A stretch of 64,000 bases of DNA from Maritimibacter sp. DP1N21-5 (GTDB taxonomy: Bacteria > Pseudomonadota > Alphaproteobacteria > Rhodobacterales > Rhodobacteraceae). The stretch lies in the NCBI RefSeq assembly GCF_019218295.1, contig NZ_JAHUZF010000006.1, positions 1,426,001 through 1,490,000 on the forward strand, in the 5' to 3' direction. Of this stretch, positions 56,321-64,000 are shown piece after piece. The position numbers were made by a program, and so were the translations under genes. The notes beneath the pieces are model-generated. The model was not told the DNA's origin. It did not search any database and saw only the letters and a program-made list of their open reading frames with translations. Numbering within the stretch: the first letter of the stretch is position 1; each line of letters opens with the position of its first letter.

Positions 56321-56356
56321 ATTCCGGAATGTTAGGATTCTAGAATTCTAGAATCC
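56321..56356. repeat. Nested palindrome cluster between bufB and bufC
   Basis: ATTCCGGAAT (56321-56330) is a perfect palindrome. Six bases later comes a perfect 22-bp palindrome (56335-56356; half-site GGATTCTAGAA). The word TTCnnGAA occurs three times, and GGGATTC / GAATCCC also pair across the whole cluster. It sits 28 bp past the bufB stop and 51 bp before bufC. Confidence 0.8.
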
Positions 56357-56407
56357 CGGCGGAACCGACCTCGCGCACCGCGCAGAACAAAGGAAGGGAG
56401 TGACACC

Positions 56408-57115
56408 ATGTCATGGGACGATGCGCTCTTCGCGCCTGATGGCCTGCCGCAGGGGCTTGCTGCGGCGGATGGCGCCATCGCCGCACGGTTCGGCGTCTAT
56501 CGCAACAACGTCATGTCGTCCCTGGCAACCGCGCTGGAGGATGGCTTTCCGACGGTCGCGCGCTTGACCGGCCAGGCGTTTTTCCGGGCGATGGCCGTCG
56601 CATTCGTGCGCGCCCATCCTCCGGGATCTCCAATCCTCGCCCGCTATGGCGAGGCGTTCCCCGACTTCCTCTCGGACTTCCCGCCCATCGCACATCTGCC
56701 CTACCTCCCGGATGTCGCGCGGCTGGAACTGGCGCTGCGACATGCCTACCACGCCGCCGACGCGCCACCGGTTCCACAGGCTGCGCTCTCAAACCCCGAG
56801 ATCGGCACGGCGCGGCTGGGGCTGGCCCCGGCGGTGGCGGTCTTGTCCTCGCGCTATCCGATCCACGCGATCTGGCGCCGTAACCATGATGACCGGGCCC
56901 CGAAACCCACGCCGGGCGCGCAATCCGTGCTTGTCACGCGGCCCGACTGGGACGCGCTGGCCGAACCCGTGCCCGATGCCGAGGCGACCTTCATCGACCG
57001 GCTTTCCCGGATGCCGCTCGCCGAGGCCGCCGACCTTCCAACGCTCGACCTTCCCCGGGCGCTCGCGCGGCTGGTGGCGCGCAAGGCCATCGTCTGCGTG
57101 GAGTATGCCGCATGA
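56408..57115 (+). CDS. bufC: Bufferin partner protein (DUF2063, HvfC/BufC type)
   Basis: A 235-residue protein. The N-terminal DUF2063 domain is visible as DDALFAPDGLPQGLAAADGA, RFGVYRNNVMSSLATALEDG and FPTVARLTGQAFFRAMAVAF with HPPGSPILARYG. A C-terminal all-beta or RRE-like part follows. In MNIO systems this protein probably recognises the precursor and presents it to the enzyme. It has no signal peptide and is thus cytoplasmic. Its stop overlaps the DoxX gene by 4 bp. Confidence 0.9.
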   Translation: MSWDDALFAPDGLPQGLAAADGAIAARFGVYRNNVMSSLATALEDGFPTVARLTGQAFFRAMAVAFVRAHPPGSPILARYGEAFPDFLSDFPPIAHLPYLPDVARLELALRHAYHAADAPPVPQAALSNPEIGTARLGLAPAVAVLSSRYPIHAIWRRNHDDRAPKPTPGAQSVLVTRPDWDALAEPVPDAEATFIDRLSRMPLAEAADLPTLDLPRALARLVARKAIVCVEYAA

Positions 57116-57657
57116 GAAACACCGTCACGACGCTATATGGCGCGCTCGACAACAGTGCCCCGACCATACTGCCAAGTTTGGCGCGCTTTGCTTTCGCCGC
57201 TGTCCTTGCCCCCTATTACTGGGCCTCGGCCGTCACCAAGGTTGATGGCGCGGGGCTTTCGGTCAATGGCTACGCCCAGATCTTTCCCCGGGCGATGGAG
57301 GCCGTGAATTATGATCCGAGCCAGCTTGGCCTTCTGCACAGCGTGATCGTCGCGGGCGGAACCTTGGCCGAACTTCTCCTTCCGGCCCTGCTTATCCTGG
57401 GCCTTCTGACCCGTCCCGCCGCCCTCGGCATGATCGGGTTCATCGTCGTTCAAAGCCTGACCGACCTCTTCGGCCACGGTGCGCTCGGCGACGGGGTGAC
57501 ACTCGGCGCGCTCTTCGACCGGGCGCCCGACAGCGTGATCCTCGACCAAAGGCTGCTCTGGCTCACCCTGCTCGCCACCTGCGTCTTTCTTGGACCAGGG
57601 CCCCTGTCCCTGGATCGCCTCGCCCGTCGCCGGTCGGGTCAGAGCCAGACCGCCTGA
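57112..57657 (+). CDS. bufD: DoxX-family membrane protein of the bufferin operon
   Basis: A 181-residue inner-membrane protein with four predicted helices (about 20-40, 75-95, 100-120 and 145-165), such as FAFAAVLAPYYWASAVTKVD and ELLLPALLILGLLTRPAALG. This is the usual DoxX pattern, and a DoxX gene closes many bufferin operons. It may handle reducing equivalents or export. ATGA overlap with bufC indicates translational coupling. Its last 19 bp overlap the convergent ArsC-like gene. Confidence 0.88.
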   Translation: MRNTVTTLYGALDNSAPTILPSLARFAFAAVLAPYYWASAVTKVDGAGLSVNGYAQIFPRAMEAVNYDPSQLGLLHSVIVAGGTLAELLLPALLILGLLTRPAALGMIGFIVVQSLTDLFGHGALGDGVTLGALFDRAPDSVILDQRLLWLTLLATCVFLGPGPLSLDRLARRRSGQSQTA

Positions 57658-57962
57658 GCCTCCTTGTCCCACCCTAGGGTCAGACGCCCCTCTCCTTCGA
57701 TCACCGGACGCTTCATGAGCGTCGGATGCGCCGCAAGGAGGGCCATGACATCCGCCTGCCTCTCGTCTTCGCCGAGGCCGCGCCAGGTCGTGGACTTCCG
57801 GTTGACGAGTGCTGCGCCGAAGGCCGCGTGGAACCGTTCGAACGCGGCGGCGCCCAACGGAGTCTCCCGGATATCGACGAGTCCCGGTGCATACCCCGCC
57901 GCCTCCAGCGCCTTCATCGCCGCGCGCACCTTGTCGCAGGATTTGATCCCATACACCTTCAT
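57639..57962 (-). CDS. ArsC/Spx-family thioredoxin-fold protein (YffB-like)
   Basis: A 107-residue protein starting MKVYGIKSCDKVRAAMKALE, where Cys9 is the single active-site cysteine (CxxxR pattern). LVNRKSTTWRGLGEDERQ and MKRPVIEGEGRLTLGWDKEA follow the ArsC/YffB pattern. True arsenate reductase activity is doubtful without an ars operon. It is convergent with bufD, overlapping it by 19 bp. Confidence 0.9.
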   Translation of the reverse strand: MKVYGIKSCDKVRAAMKALEAAGYAPGLVDIRETPLGAAAFERFHAAFGAALVNRKSTTWRGLGEDERQADVMALLAAHPTLMKRPVIEGEGRLTLGWDKEAQAVWL

Positions 57963-58123
57963 TTACTGGCCTCGCAAAGAGCACTTGATTTTTGTTTCGC
58001 TATGTTCACCATGAATGCGTGACTACAGAACTTCCAGTCAACCGCCCAGGCGGGGCAGCTGAAGACCTGCTGCACCACCCCGTCGCAATATCGCGGACGG
58101 TAAGACTGAAGGAGACAGACGGA

Positions 58124-58330
58124 ATGCCCACTGGCACCGTTAAATGGTTCAACACGACCAAGGGCTATGGTTTCATCGCCCCCGATGACGGCGGGAAGGA
58201 CGTGTTCGTCCACATTTCGGCCGTGGAACGCGCAGGCTTGAAAAGCCTGGCCGACAATCAGAAGGTATCCTACGAGATGATCCCGGGCCGGGACGGTCGC
58301 GAAAGCGCCGGCGACATCAAGCCCATCTGA
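58124..58330 (+). CDS. Cold-shock protein (CspA family)
   Basis: A 68-residue RNA chaperone. TGTVKWFNTTKGYGFIAPDD contains RNP1 and DVFVHISAVERAGL contains RNP2. AAGGAGA lies 9 bases before the ATG. The 161 bp before the start probably include a long 5' leader as in other csp mRNAs. A strong terminator follows. The frame is open upstream, but that part has no csp homology. Confidence 0.94.
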   Translation: MPTGTVKWFNTTKGYGFIAPDDGGKDVFVHISAVERAGLKSLADNQKVSYEMIPGRDGRESAGDIKPI

Positions 58331-58349
58331 TACCGGACCACATTTTGAG

Positions 58350-58376
58350 AAACCCCGCCTCTGCCGCGGGGTTTTT
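58350..58376 (+). terminator. Terminator of the cold-shock gene
   Basis: Stem AAACCCCGC / GCGGGGTTT with a 7-nt loop and a TTTTT tail, 19 bp past the stop codon. Confidence 0.9.
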
Positions 58377-58406
58377 CTGTTTGCTGGCCTCTCGGTCCAG
58401 CACCGA

Positions 58407-58808
58407 TCAGCTTTGAAACGCGCGAAGGATCATGACGCCGGCCCAGGCCGAAAACCCGGTCAGAAGCGTGCCCCAGATCACGTCCGTTGCCACCATTTGC
58501 GGCGACCAGAGGCGCAGAGTGGCGTAATTCGTGAACTCGTAAGTGCCATAGGCCATTGCACCGATCACCGCCCCGCTGATCAGCGCGGTGAGCGGGGTGT
58601 CGTTCTTCAGCGCAGGCCAGGATACGAGCCAGACGACTCCGGCCACATAGAAGAGGTAAAAGACAGCGGCGGGCGCGATGCGGATCGGGAGTTGGAGCCA
58701 GTCGCCGAGGTGCGTTTCGAACAAAGGTTTCATCACCCTGTTCAACATCACCGCGTCCAGCCCCAGAAAGATCACGGCCGTTACCAGATAAAGAAAAATT
58801 GCCTGCAT
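58407..58808 (-). CDS. DUF2177 membrane protein
   Basis: A 133-residue protein with four membrane helices. MQAIFLYLVTAVIFLGLDAV with MLNRVMKPLF, and AVIGAMAYGTYEFTNYATLR, are characteristic of DUF2177. Function unknown. GAGGTG precedes the ATG at 58808, which decides the start against an open upstream frame. Confidence 0.9.
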   Translation of the reverse strand: MQAIFLYLVTAVIFLGLDAVMLNRVMKPLFETHLGDWLQLPIRIAPAAVFYLFYVAGVVWLVSWPALKNDTPLTALISGAVIGAMAYGTYEFTNYATLRLWSPQMVATDVIWGTLLTGFSAWAGVMILRAFQS

Positions 58809-58928
58809 CGCGCACCTCGAATGTCGTTTCATTCGGGTTACGCCTGCGCCGTCAAGCCGGATCACTCGGAAGCCGGCGCGGATCGCACATGGCCCGGCGC
58901 GTGGGTCAGTCCCTTCGCGCCGGGGGTT

Positions 58929-59438
58929 TCAGCACTGCGGCTTCCAGGCGTTGGGTCCGGCCGGTTTCGTCGGCGACAGGGCCCAGTAGATGGCCTCGGG
59001 CGGCAGCCCCTGCTTGCGGTCGGCACGGGCGACACGATCTACGAACTGGCGCGGCGCCTGTATCCCCAGCACGTCCATCAGCCCGTCGACGATCACCTCA
59101 TAGGTGGTGCGCGGCGCCTCGGGCTGTTCGACCAAGACATCCACGACCTGCAAAGAGCCGTCGGACTTCACGAAGAACTTCTTGGACAGCGTCGCCTGCG
59201 TCGCAGCATCGCTGACCGTGTCTTTCACGCCGTCCATTGCGACGCATTGCCACGAACCAAGAGCGAAGGCACCTGTCGTGGAGCTTGTTACCAGAGCGAT
59301 TGCGACCAGCGCTGCCCTTCCAAAATCCCAGTATCCCATGGGGTTTTTGATACGAAACCAAGGGAAACGTTTCAATCGTTTCGTTTGTTCCATCGGCCAC
59401 GAAATAAATTTCAAGGCAAAATCGTGGCCATGAAACAT
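58929..59438 (-). CDS. Hypothetical exported or membrane-anchored protein
   Basis: A 169-residue protein. A basic N-terminal part is followed by a hydrophobic segment (AALVAIALVTSSTTGAFALG, about 42-61) that may be a signal or an anchor. The exported domain is SWQCVAMDGVKDTVSDAATQ and onward, ending with a Cys (WKPQC). I do not recognise a family. The start is uncertain: ATG at 59438 has GGAGG about 10 bases upstream, and an ATG at 59339 would give a shorter protein with a cleaner signal peptide. Confidence 0.6.
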   Translation of the reverse strand: MFHGHDFALKFISWPMEQTKRLKRFPWFRIKNPMGYWDFGRAALVAIALVTSSTTGAFALGSWQCVAMDGVKDTVSDAATQATLSKKFFVKSDGSLQVVDVLVEQPEAPRTTYEVIVDGLMDVLGIQAPRQFVDRVARADRKQGLPPEAIYWALSPTKPAGPNAWKPQC

Positions 59439-59490
59439 CAGACTGTGTCCTCCCGGCCCCGCTCTGTCGCCGCATTGCAGCATGGTCGCG

Positions 59491-59970
59491 CTAAAGGCGG
59501 CGAATCCACTCGGTCAGGGTCAGCCCGAAATCTGCCGATGCGATCGGAAGCGATGCGATTCGCACCCAGTCCGACGGATCGAACGTCGGGAAATGCGCAT
59601 CCGCGCCCTCGACCGCAAGATCCACCTCGGTGATGAGCAGGCGATGCGAGATCGGCAGCAGGTCGCGATAGATCCCCGCGCCCCCGATGCCATAGATCCG
59701 GTCGTAGCCTTCCGACTGGGCGAGTGCCACGGCCGCCTCGACCGAGCCAACGACATTGTCGCAAAGGCCCCTGTCCCGCGACACCACGATGTTCAGACGG
59801 TCCTTCAACGGCCTGAATGGCAGGCTTATCCAGGTCGTGCGCCCCATGATCACCGCACCGCCCACCGTTTCGCGTTTGAAGCGGCGCAGGTCTTCGGGCG
59901 CGTGCCACGGGATGCCCCCCGCCTTGCCGATGGCGCCGTTGCGATCCCGGGCGACGACGAGCGAGATCAT
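59491..59970 (-). CDS. folA: Dihydrofolate reductase
   Basis: Reduces dihydrofolate to tetrahydrofolate with NADPH. The 159 residues begin [20 protein letters not shown] and contain [20 protein letters not shown] (with the catalytic Asp/Glu), [11 protein letters not shown] and the nucleotide-binding [15 protein letters not shown]. It overlaps the thyA stop by 4 bp, the common thyA-folA order. Confidence 0.95.
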   Translation of the reverse strand: MISLVVARDRNGAIGKAGGIPWHAPEDLRRFKRETVGGAVIMGRTTWISLPFRPLKDRLNIVVSRDRGLCDNVVGSVEAAVALAQSEGYDRIYGIGGAGIYRDLLPISHRLLITEVDLAVEGADAHFPTFDPSDWVRIASLPIASADFGLTLTEWIRRL

Positions 59971-60782
59971 ACCGCCACCGGAGCCTTGATTGCGGGCTGG
60001 GGTGCGTAGCCCTCGAAGGCGAAGTCCTCGTAGTGGAAATCGAAGATCGAGCCCACGTCGCGTGTCAGCCGCAGCCGGGGCAGTTCCATCGGGCTGCGCG
60101 TGAGCTGTTCGCGCACCTGATCCATGTGGTTGGAATAGATATGCGCGTCACCGATGGAGTGGATGAAATCGCCGGGCTCGTAGCCCGTCACATGGGCGAG
60201 CATCACGAGGAGCAGCGCATAGGACGCGATGTTGAAGGGCACGCCCAGGAACATGTCGGCAGAGCGCTGGTAAAGCTGGAGGTGCAGTTTGCCGCCGATG
60301 ATGCGCACCTGCCAGAGCGTGTGACAGGGCGGCAGCGCCATCTGGTCGACCTCGCCGGGGTTCCACGCCGACACGATCAGACGGCGACTGTCGGGACTCC
60401 GCTTGATCTGCTCGACGAGCTTCGCGATCTGGTCGACCTCTCCGATCACCGGCTGGCCGTTCTCATAGGCGACCGAGGGGAAATGGCGCCACTGGTGGCC
60501 GTAGACGGGCCCGAGGTCGCCGTTCTCATCGGCCCACTCGTCCCAGATCGAGACACCGTTCTCCTTGAGGTAGCCGATGTTGGTATCCCCCGCGAGGAAC
60601 CAAAGAAGCTCGTGCACGATGGATTTCAGATGCAGCTTCTTCGTGGTGACGAGCGGGAACCCGTCCGACAACGCGTAACGCGTCTGCAATCCGAAGTAGG
60701 ATATGGTGCCGGTCCCGGTGCGATCGGTGGACGGGGTGCCATGGTCGAGGACGGTCCTCAGACTGTCGAGATATTGGCGCAT
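59967..60782 (-). CDS. thyA: Thymidylate synthase
   Basis: Makes dTMP from dUMP using methylene-tetrahydrofolate. It is 271 residues long from the ATG at 60782, which has AAGGAGAG just before it. Active-site motifs are [34 protein letters not shown] (catalytic Cys) and [21 protein letters not shown] long in-frame extension upstream has no homology. Confidence 0.97.
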   Translation of the reverse strand: MRQYLDSLRTVLDHGTPSTDRTGTGTISYFGLQTRYALSDGFPLVTTKKLHLKSIVHELLWFLAGDTNIGYLKENGVSIWDEWADENGDLGPVYGHQWRHFPSVAYENGQPVIGEVDQIAKLVEQIKRSPDSRRLIVSAWNPGEVDQMALPPCHTLWQVRIIGGKLHLQLYQRSADMFLGVPFNIASYALLLVMLAHVTGYEPGDFIHSIGDAHIYSNHMDQVREQLTRSPMELPRLRLTRDVGSIFDFHYEDFAFEGYAPQPAIKAPVAV

Positions 60783-60848
60783 GCTCTCTCCTTCCGGCGG
60801 ACGTCTGCTCAAGGGGCGAATCCCCCTCGCCCGGCTGCATCCAGATAT

Positions 60849-60875
60849 AGTATACCGGTCCGTGCCCTGACCCAA
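60849..60875 (-). promoter_or_regulatory. Candidate thyA promoter
   Basis: Read on the minus strand: TTGGGT (60870-60875), a 15-bp spacer, then TATACT (60849-60854), about 65 bp before the thyA ATG. The -10 element is strong for this GC-rich genome, while the -35 and the spacing are only fair. Confidence 0.4.
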
Positions 60876-60984
60876 GATGGATACAGGACAGGGGCAGGCC
60901 GGTGAACGTGGGAAGATGGCGGGGCGCTTGGGTTTCGCGCGGATTTCCACTAGGCTCGGGCCGAACGAGCGGGGGTAGTAGTCG

Positions 60985-62355
60985 ATGCGGCGACAAGTGG
61001 CCGGGATCAAGGCAGGTGTGTTTGCGCTGGCACTGGCGCTGGGGGCCGTCGACGCCACCGCTGCGCTTGCGCAGGACCGCGACACGCAGCTCGACGCGTC
61101 GGTGGCGGCGCTCCAGGACGGCAACCCCGCACAGGCGCTCGCCCTGGCCGACGCCGTGATCGCGAGCAATCCGCGCGACATCGACGCGCTTCTCCTGCGT
61201 GCGCGGGCGCTTTCGGCCCTCGGGCAGTCCCGGCAGGCGCGACAGGCGGCGCAGGCCGCCTACCGCGCGTCTGACATCGAGGCCGCGCGATATGCGTCGG
61301 CGATGATCATGGCCGAGCTTGTCGCGACCGACGGGAATTACACGCTGTCGCAATTCTGGCTCCGGCGGGCGGTGCAACACACCTCGTCCGAGGCAGAGGT
61401 CACCAATGTCGCGCGCGCCTATCAGGCTGTGCGTCGGGAAAACCCGCTGTCCTTCCGCTTCTCCGTCGGCGCCGCGCCGAACTCCAACATCAACAACGGC
61501 TCGTCCGAACAGATCATCATGATCGCCGGCCTGCCCTTCGTGCTGTCACCGACCGCTCAGGCCCTGTCGGGCTGGTCAGCCGAGGCCGAAGCCGCGGTGA
61601 AATACCGGCTCTTCGCGACGCCCAGGTCACAGACGGTGGTCGGGCTCGAGGCTGCCGGTCGGATGAACTGGCTCGACCGGGGTTCGCGCGCGGCAGCACC
61701 GGGAACCTCGGGCCACGACTTCGATTTCTACCAGATCGCGGCGACCCTCCAGCAGAGCTTCCTGCTCGATGCCCGTGGCACGCGGCTTGATCTTTCGGCG
61801 CGCGCGGGGCGCAACTGGTATGGCGGCGCGAAGCTGTCGGACTTCTTCGGCGCCGGCGCGGCGGTGAACATTCCTGTGGCTGGCGGGCGCGACGCGCTCA
61901 CGTTCACGGCGCGGGCGGACCGGGCGCTGATCACGGCGACGGGGCTTCAGCCGGAAACCGTGCTGCGCGCGGGCGTCACCTATGCGCATGAACTGTCCTG
62001 GGGCGACCGGGCGACGCTGTCGGCCAGCTATGCCCAAAGCTTTTCGTCGGGTCCGGCGCAGGAATATCGAATGCCTATGGCCGAGCTTAACTATGCGTTT
62101 TCCCAGCCGATCGCCGGTGCGCTCTTTTCCATCGGGGCCAGTTACGGTTACAAGGATTACGCTTTCTCGCCCTTCACGACCACCGGGCGGCAGGACCACA
62201 TTGTCGGGGCCAAGCTGTCGGCGGATTTCCGTGGCCTGAGCTACATGGGGTTCTCGCCGGTCGTCACCGTGCAGGCCAACCGGACGTGGTCGAATGTCTC
62301 GATCTATACGCAACAAAGCCTTTCTGGCGGCATCAGCCTTCAGTCTCGCTTCTAG
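60985..62355 (+). CDS. TPR plus outer-membrane beta-barrel protein (Slam/DUF560-like)
   Basis: A 456-residue secreted protein. A signal peptide (cleavage after ALAQ, about residue 30) leads to TPR-type repeats (about 35-150; [20 protein letters not shown]). A beta-barrel region starts with [20 protein letters not shown], the hallmark of surface lipoprotein assembly modulators. The end [11 protein letters not shown] has a terminal Phe, as outer-membrane barrels do. It may help move proteins to the cell surface. Its last 62 bp also encode the signal peptide of the next gene in another frame. Confidence 0.8.
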   Translation: MRRQVAGIKAGVFALALALGAVDATAALAQDRDTQLDASVAALQDGNPAQALALADAVIASNPRDIDALLLRARALSALGQSRQARQAAQAAYRASDIEAARYASAMIMAELVATDGNYTLSQFWLRRAVQHTSSEAEVTNVARAYQAVRRENPLSFRFSVGAAPNSNINNGSSEQIIMIAGLPFVLSPTAQALSGWSAEAEAAVKYRLFATPRSQTVVGLEAAGRMNWLDRGSRAAAPGTSGHDFDFYQIAATLQQSFLLDARGTRLDLSARAGRNWYGGAKLSDFFGAGAAVNIPVAGGRDALTFTARADRALITATGLQPETVLRAGVTYAHELSWGDRATLSASYAQSFSSGPAQEYRMPMAELNYAFSQPIAGALFSIGASYGYKDYAFSPFTTTGRQDHIVGAKLSADFRGLSYMGFSPVVTVQANRTWSNVSIYTQQSLSGGISLQSRF

Positions 62356-63067
62356 CCTGACAGGGTTCGCCCTGGCACAGGACGCGGGCTGCCGGCAGGC
62401 GCTCGCGCTGGCGCTCGATGTGTCGGGGTCGGTGGATGCGAACGAGTATCGCCTGCAGCTCGACGGGCTCGCGGCGGCGCTGACCGCCCCGGATGTGCGC
62501 GATGCGATCCTGTCTCCCGGTGCGGCTCCCATCGCGCTCAACGTCTTCGAATGGAGCGGGCCCAGCTACCAGCGCACGCTTGTCGACTGGACGTTGGTGG
62601 ATGACGCCGGTGTGCTCGGGTCGGTAACAGAAACCCTGCACCGCACGGAACGCCAGCCTGCCCCGCCCTCGACCGCGTTGGGAACGGCCATGGCGGTCGG
62701 GGTGCAGGTCCTTCAGTCCGCGCCGCCCTGCTGGCGTGCGACGCTCGATATTTCCGGGGACGGCAAATCCAACACCGGACCACGGCCACAGGACCTCGAC
62801 TCGCTCCCCGCATTCGCGGACGTGACGATCAACGGCCTCGTGATCCTGACCATCGACGGCATGGGCGAGGGCCCGGGCCCCGAGGACCTCGTGTCCTACT
62901 ACGAGAACCTCGTCATTCGCGGCCCGGACGCCTTCGTCGAAATCGCCGACGGCTTCGAGGATTACGAGCGCGCCATGCGCCGCAAGTTGCTGCGCGAGAT
63001 CAAGGCGCTCGCCGTGGGTGCCCTGCCCCCGGGCGGTTCAGCGGACAAGGCCGAGTCACTTCAGTAA
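62294..63067 (+). CDS. Secreted DUF1194 protein with von Willebrand A-like fold
   Basis: A 257-residue protein. Signal peptide [20 protein letters not shown], with likely cleavage after ALA (about 28), then CRQALALALDVSGSVDANEY with the metal-site motif DVSGS. ATLDISGDGKSNTG and LVILTIDGMGEGPGPEDLVS are further DUF1194 segments. Function of the family is unknown. The start region overlaps the Slam-like gene by 62 bp, and no later ATG would keep a signal peptide. It may be a substrate or partner of the barrel (inference). Convergent with the MarR-type gene, overlapping by 7 bp. Confidence 0.85.
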   Translation: MSRSIRNKAFLAASAFSLASSLTGFALAQDAGCRQALALALDVSGSVDANEYRLQLDGLAAALTAPDVRDAILSPGAAPIALNVFEWSGPSYQRTLVDWTLVDDAGVLGSVTETLHRTERQPAPPSTALGTAMAVGVQVLQSAPPCWRATLDISGDGKSNTGPRPQDLDSLPAFADVTINGLVILTIDGMGEGPGPEDLVSYYENLVIRGPDAFVEIADGFEDYERAMRRKLLREIKALAVGALPPGGSADKAESLQ

Positions 63068-63573
63068 ATATAGCGGATCTGGTCGCTCCAGTATCGCTCG
63101 ATGCGCTTGAGCGACGATCCCACTTCTTCGATCCCGTCCAATGACAGCACCGCGCGGTCTTCGAGACCCTTCGCATGCCGGTGAAACAGGTCCTCGACGA
63201 CGGTCCGCACATTGCGCCCCTTGTCGGTGAGCCGCACCCGCACCGAGCGCCGATCGATTTCGGACCGTTCGTGGTGCATGTAGCCCATGTCCACGAGTTT
63301 CTTGAGGTTATAGGACACATTCGATCCCTGATAATAGCCGCGGGATTTGAGCTCGCCCGCCGTCACCTCGTTGTCGCCGATGTTGAACAGGAGCAGCGCC
63401 TGAACCGCGTTGATTTCGAGCACGCCCAGGCGTTCGAATTCATCCTTGATGACATCGAGAAGCAGTCGATGCAGACGTTCGACGAGCGACAGCACGTCCA
63501 TATACTGCACGAGGAACCCGGTTCCCGATCCGTTCAGAAGGGTGGTCCCCGATATGGGGCTGTGAATGCTCAT
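63061..63573 (-). CDS. MarR-type winged-helix regulator (LdtR-like)
   Basis: A 170-residue regulator. EINAVQALLLFNIGDNEVTA, GYYQGSNVSYNLKKLVDMGY (recognition helix) and HHERSEIDRRSVRVRLTDKG (wing) define the MarR fold. The overall sequence resembles the LdtR group described in Rhizobiales, linked to L,D-transpeptidases and osmotic stress; the assignment to that group is from memory. It stands alone between the DUF1194 gene and sdhE. Confidence 0.87.
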   Translation of the reverse strand: MSIHSPISGTTLLNGSGTGFLVQYMDVLSLVERLHRLLLDVIKDEFERLGVLEINAVQALLLFNIGDNEVTAGELKSRGYYQGSNVSYNLKKLVDMGYMHHERSEIDRRSVRVRLTDKGRNVRTVVEDLFHRHAKGLEDRAVLSLDGIEEVGSSLKRIERYWSDQIRYIY

Positions 63574-63650
63574 CCCAGACTCCGTCTTGCCTTGGTCAGA
63601 GCATCTTTGGGTCGGAAATCAGAATATTCGGTTAAACGCGTCCGGAAAAC

Positions 63651-63914
63651 TCAGTGGTCGCGCGCCGCCGCGTGGTCGGCAATGGTGGCGATCAGGGGCG
63701 AGAACCGTTCCGGCGCCGCGACCTGCCCCGTCACCCATTGGTAAAGGTCCTGATCGTTCTCGGCCAGCAAGGCATCATAGAGGTCGAGGTCGTCTTTCGA
63801 CATCTCCGCAAGCCTGTCGTCGCAGAAATGGCCCAGGATGATGTCCATCTCCTTGGTGCCGCGCCGCCAGGACCGCATGGCAAGCCGTTTCAGCCGCGCT
63901 TCGTCCGTTTCCAT
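63651..63914 (-). CDS. sdhE: FAD assembly factor SdhE (DUF339)
   Basis: An 87-residue helical protein that helps attach FAD to succinate dehydrogenase. RLKRLAMRSWRRGTKEMDII contains the conserved RGxxE motif; here it reads RGTKE. The C-terminal DLYQWVTGQ region is also typical. An 18-residue AT-rich gap separates its start from the frame to the right. Confidence 0.92.
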   Translation of the reverse strand: METDEARLKRLAMRSWRRGTKEMDIILGHFCDDRLAEMSKDDLDLYDALLAENDQDLYQWVTGQVAAPERFSPLIATIADHAAARDH

Positions 63915-63931
63915 CCTGCCCTCTCGGTCCG

Positions 63932-64000
63932 CTATCCCGCCTCGAGCACCCGGCGCAGGCGTTTCTCCAGCGTCGCGAGCCGTTTCGAGGCGTCGGACAT
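63932..64000 (-). CDS. C-terminal end of an unidentified protein (partial)
   Basis: The frame ends at the TAG at 63932-63934 and is open to the right edge. The visible 22 residues (SDASKRLATLEKRLRRVLEA and neighbours) are a basic amphipathic helix. An ATG is exactly at 63998-64000, but such a short protein is unlikely. In many alphaproteobacteria recG lies next to sdhE, yet this tail does not resemble the RecG C-terminus that I know. Confidence 0.4.
   Translation of the reverse strand: MSDASKRLATLEKRLRRVLEAG

Noticed and set aside
56335..56356. Resemblance of TTCTAGAATTCTAGAA to a eukaryotic heat-shock element
   Set aside because: Bacteria do not use that factor; the palindrome is reported only as symmetry of unknown role.

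Overview
The window is high-GC chromosomal DNA from an alphaproteobacterium, most likely a marine Rhodobacteraceae/Roseobacteraceae member. The evidence is the tolQRAB-pal-cpoB-tilS-ftsH order, ruvC-ruvA-(membrane protein)-ruvB, the divergent phaZ / phaC-phaP-phaR cluster, DUF1127, DUF2842 and DUF1194 genes, and interspersed GC-rich palindromic elements of a kind common in this family. It is ordinary core genome with a few accessory cassettes. I see no rRNA or tRNA genes, insertion sequences, prophage or CRISPR arrays.

Layout: 1-11 kb, minus strand: envelope and quality-control block (ftsH, tilS, cpoB, pal, tolB, tolA, tolR, tolQ, then ybgC-thpR-hypothetical joined by 4-bp overlaps). 10.7-13.7 kb: secreted hypothetical protein, acyl-CoA synthetase and lipoprotein in a 4-bp-overlap operon. 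13.7-16.5 kb: moaA, an AT-richer secreted nuclease, and an M20 amidohydrolase. 16.5-19.1 kb: the Holliday-junction genes. 19.4-20.4 kb: a DUF1127 gene and a Flp-pilin-like gene behind a CtrA-like site. 20.4-28.4 kb: periplasmic protease (Do family), hflKC, glutathione reductase, rpiA, DUF2267, DUF454 and thiamine pyrophosphokinase. 28.5-31 kb: a very acidic 827-residue protein of unknown function. 31-37 kb: purA, secG, pyrG, rlmJ and small genes.

37.2-45.2 kb: a polar amino-acid/opine-type ABC importer, then a glutamine amidotransferase, a glutamine-synthetase-like ligase and a DegT-type aminotransferase, with a LysR regulator. Two of these transcription units start next to the same TTGATCAAATC palindrome, so uptake and gamma-glutamyl-type metabolism may be co-regulated. 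45.3-49.9 kb: polyhydroxyalkanoate (PHA) storage genes with strong TGC-rich inverted repeats that look like PhaR operators. 50-55 kb: two overlapping alpha/beta hydrolases (one without a nucleophile serine), an MFS transporter and thrS.

55-57.7 kb: a four-gene bufferin-type RiPP operon (DUF2282 precursor with four cysteines, DUF692/MNIO enzyme, DUF2063 partner, DoxX membrane protein), the most distinctive system in the window. It contains an unusual nested palindrome between its second and third genes. 57.6-64 kb: ArsC/Spx-like protein, cold-shock protein, folA-thyA, a Slam-like outer-membrane barrel whose 3' end overlaps the signal-peptide codons of a DUF1194 von Willebrand-type protein, a MarR-type regulator and sdhE.

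All calls come from reading the sequence and from family knowledge; no database search was run.
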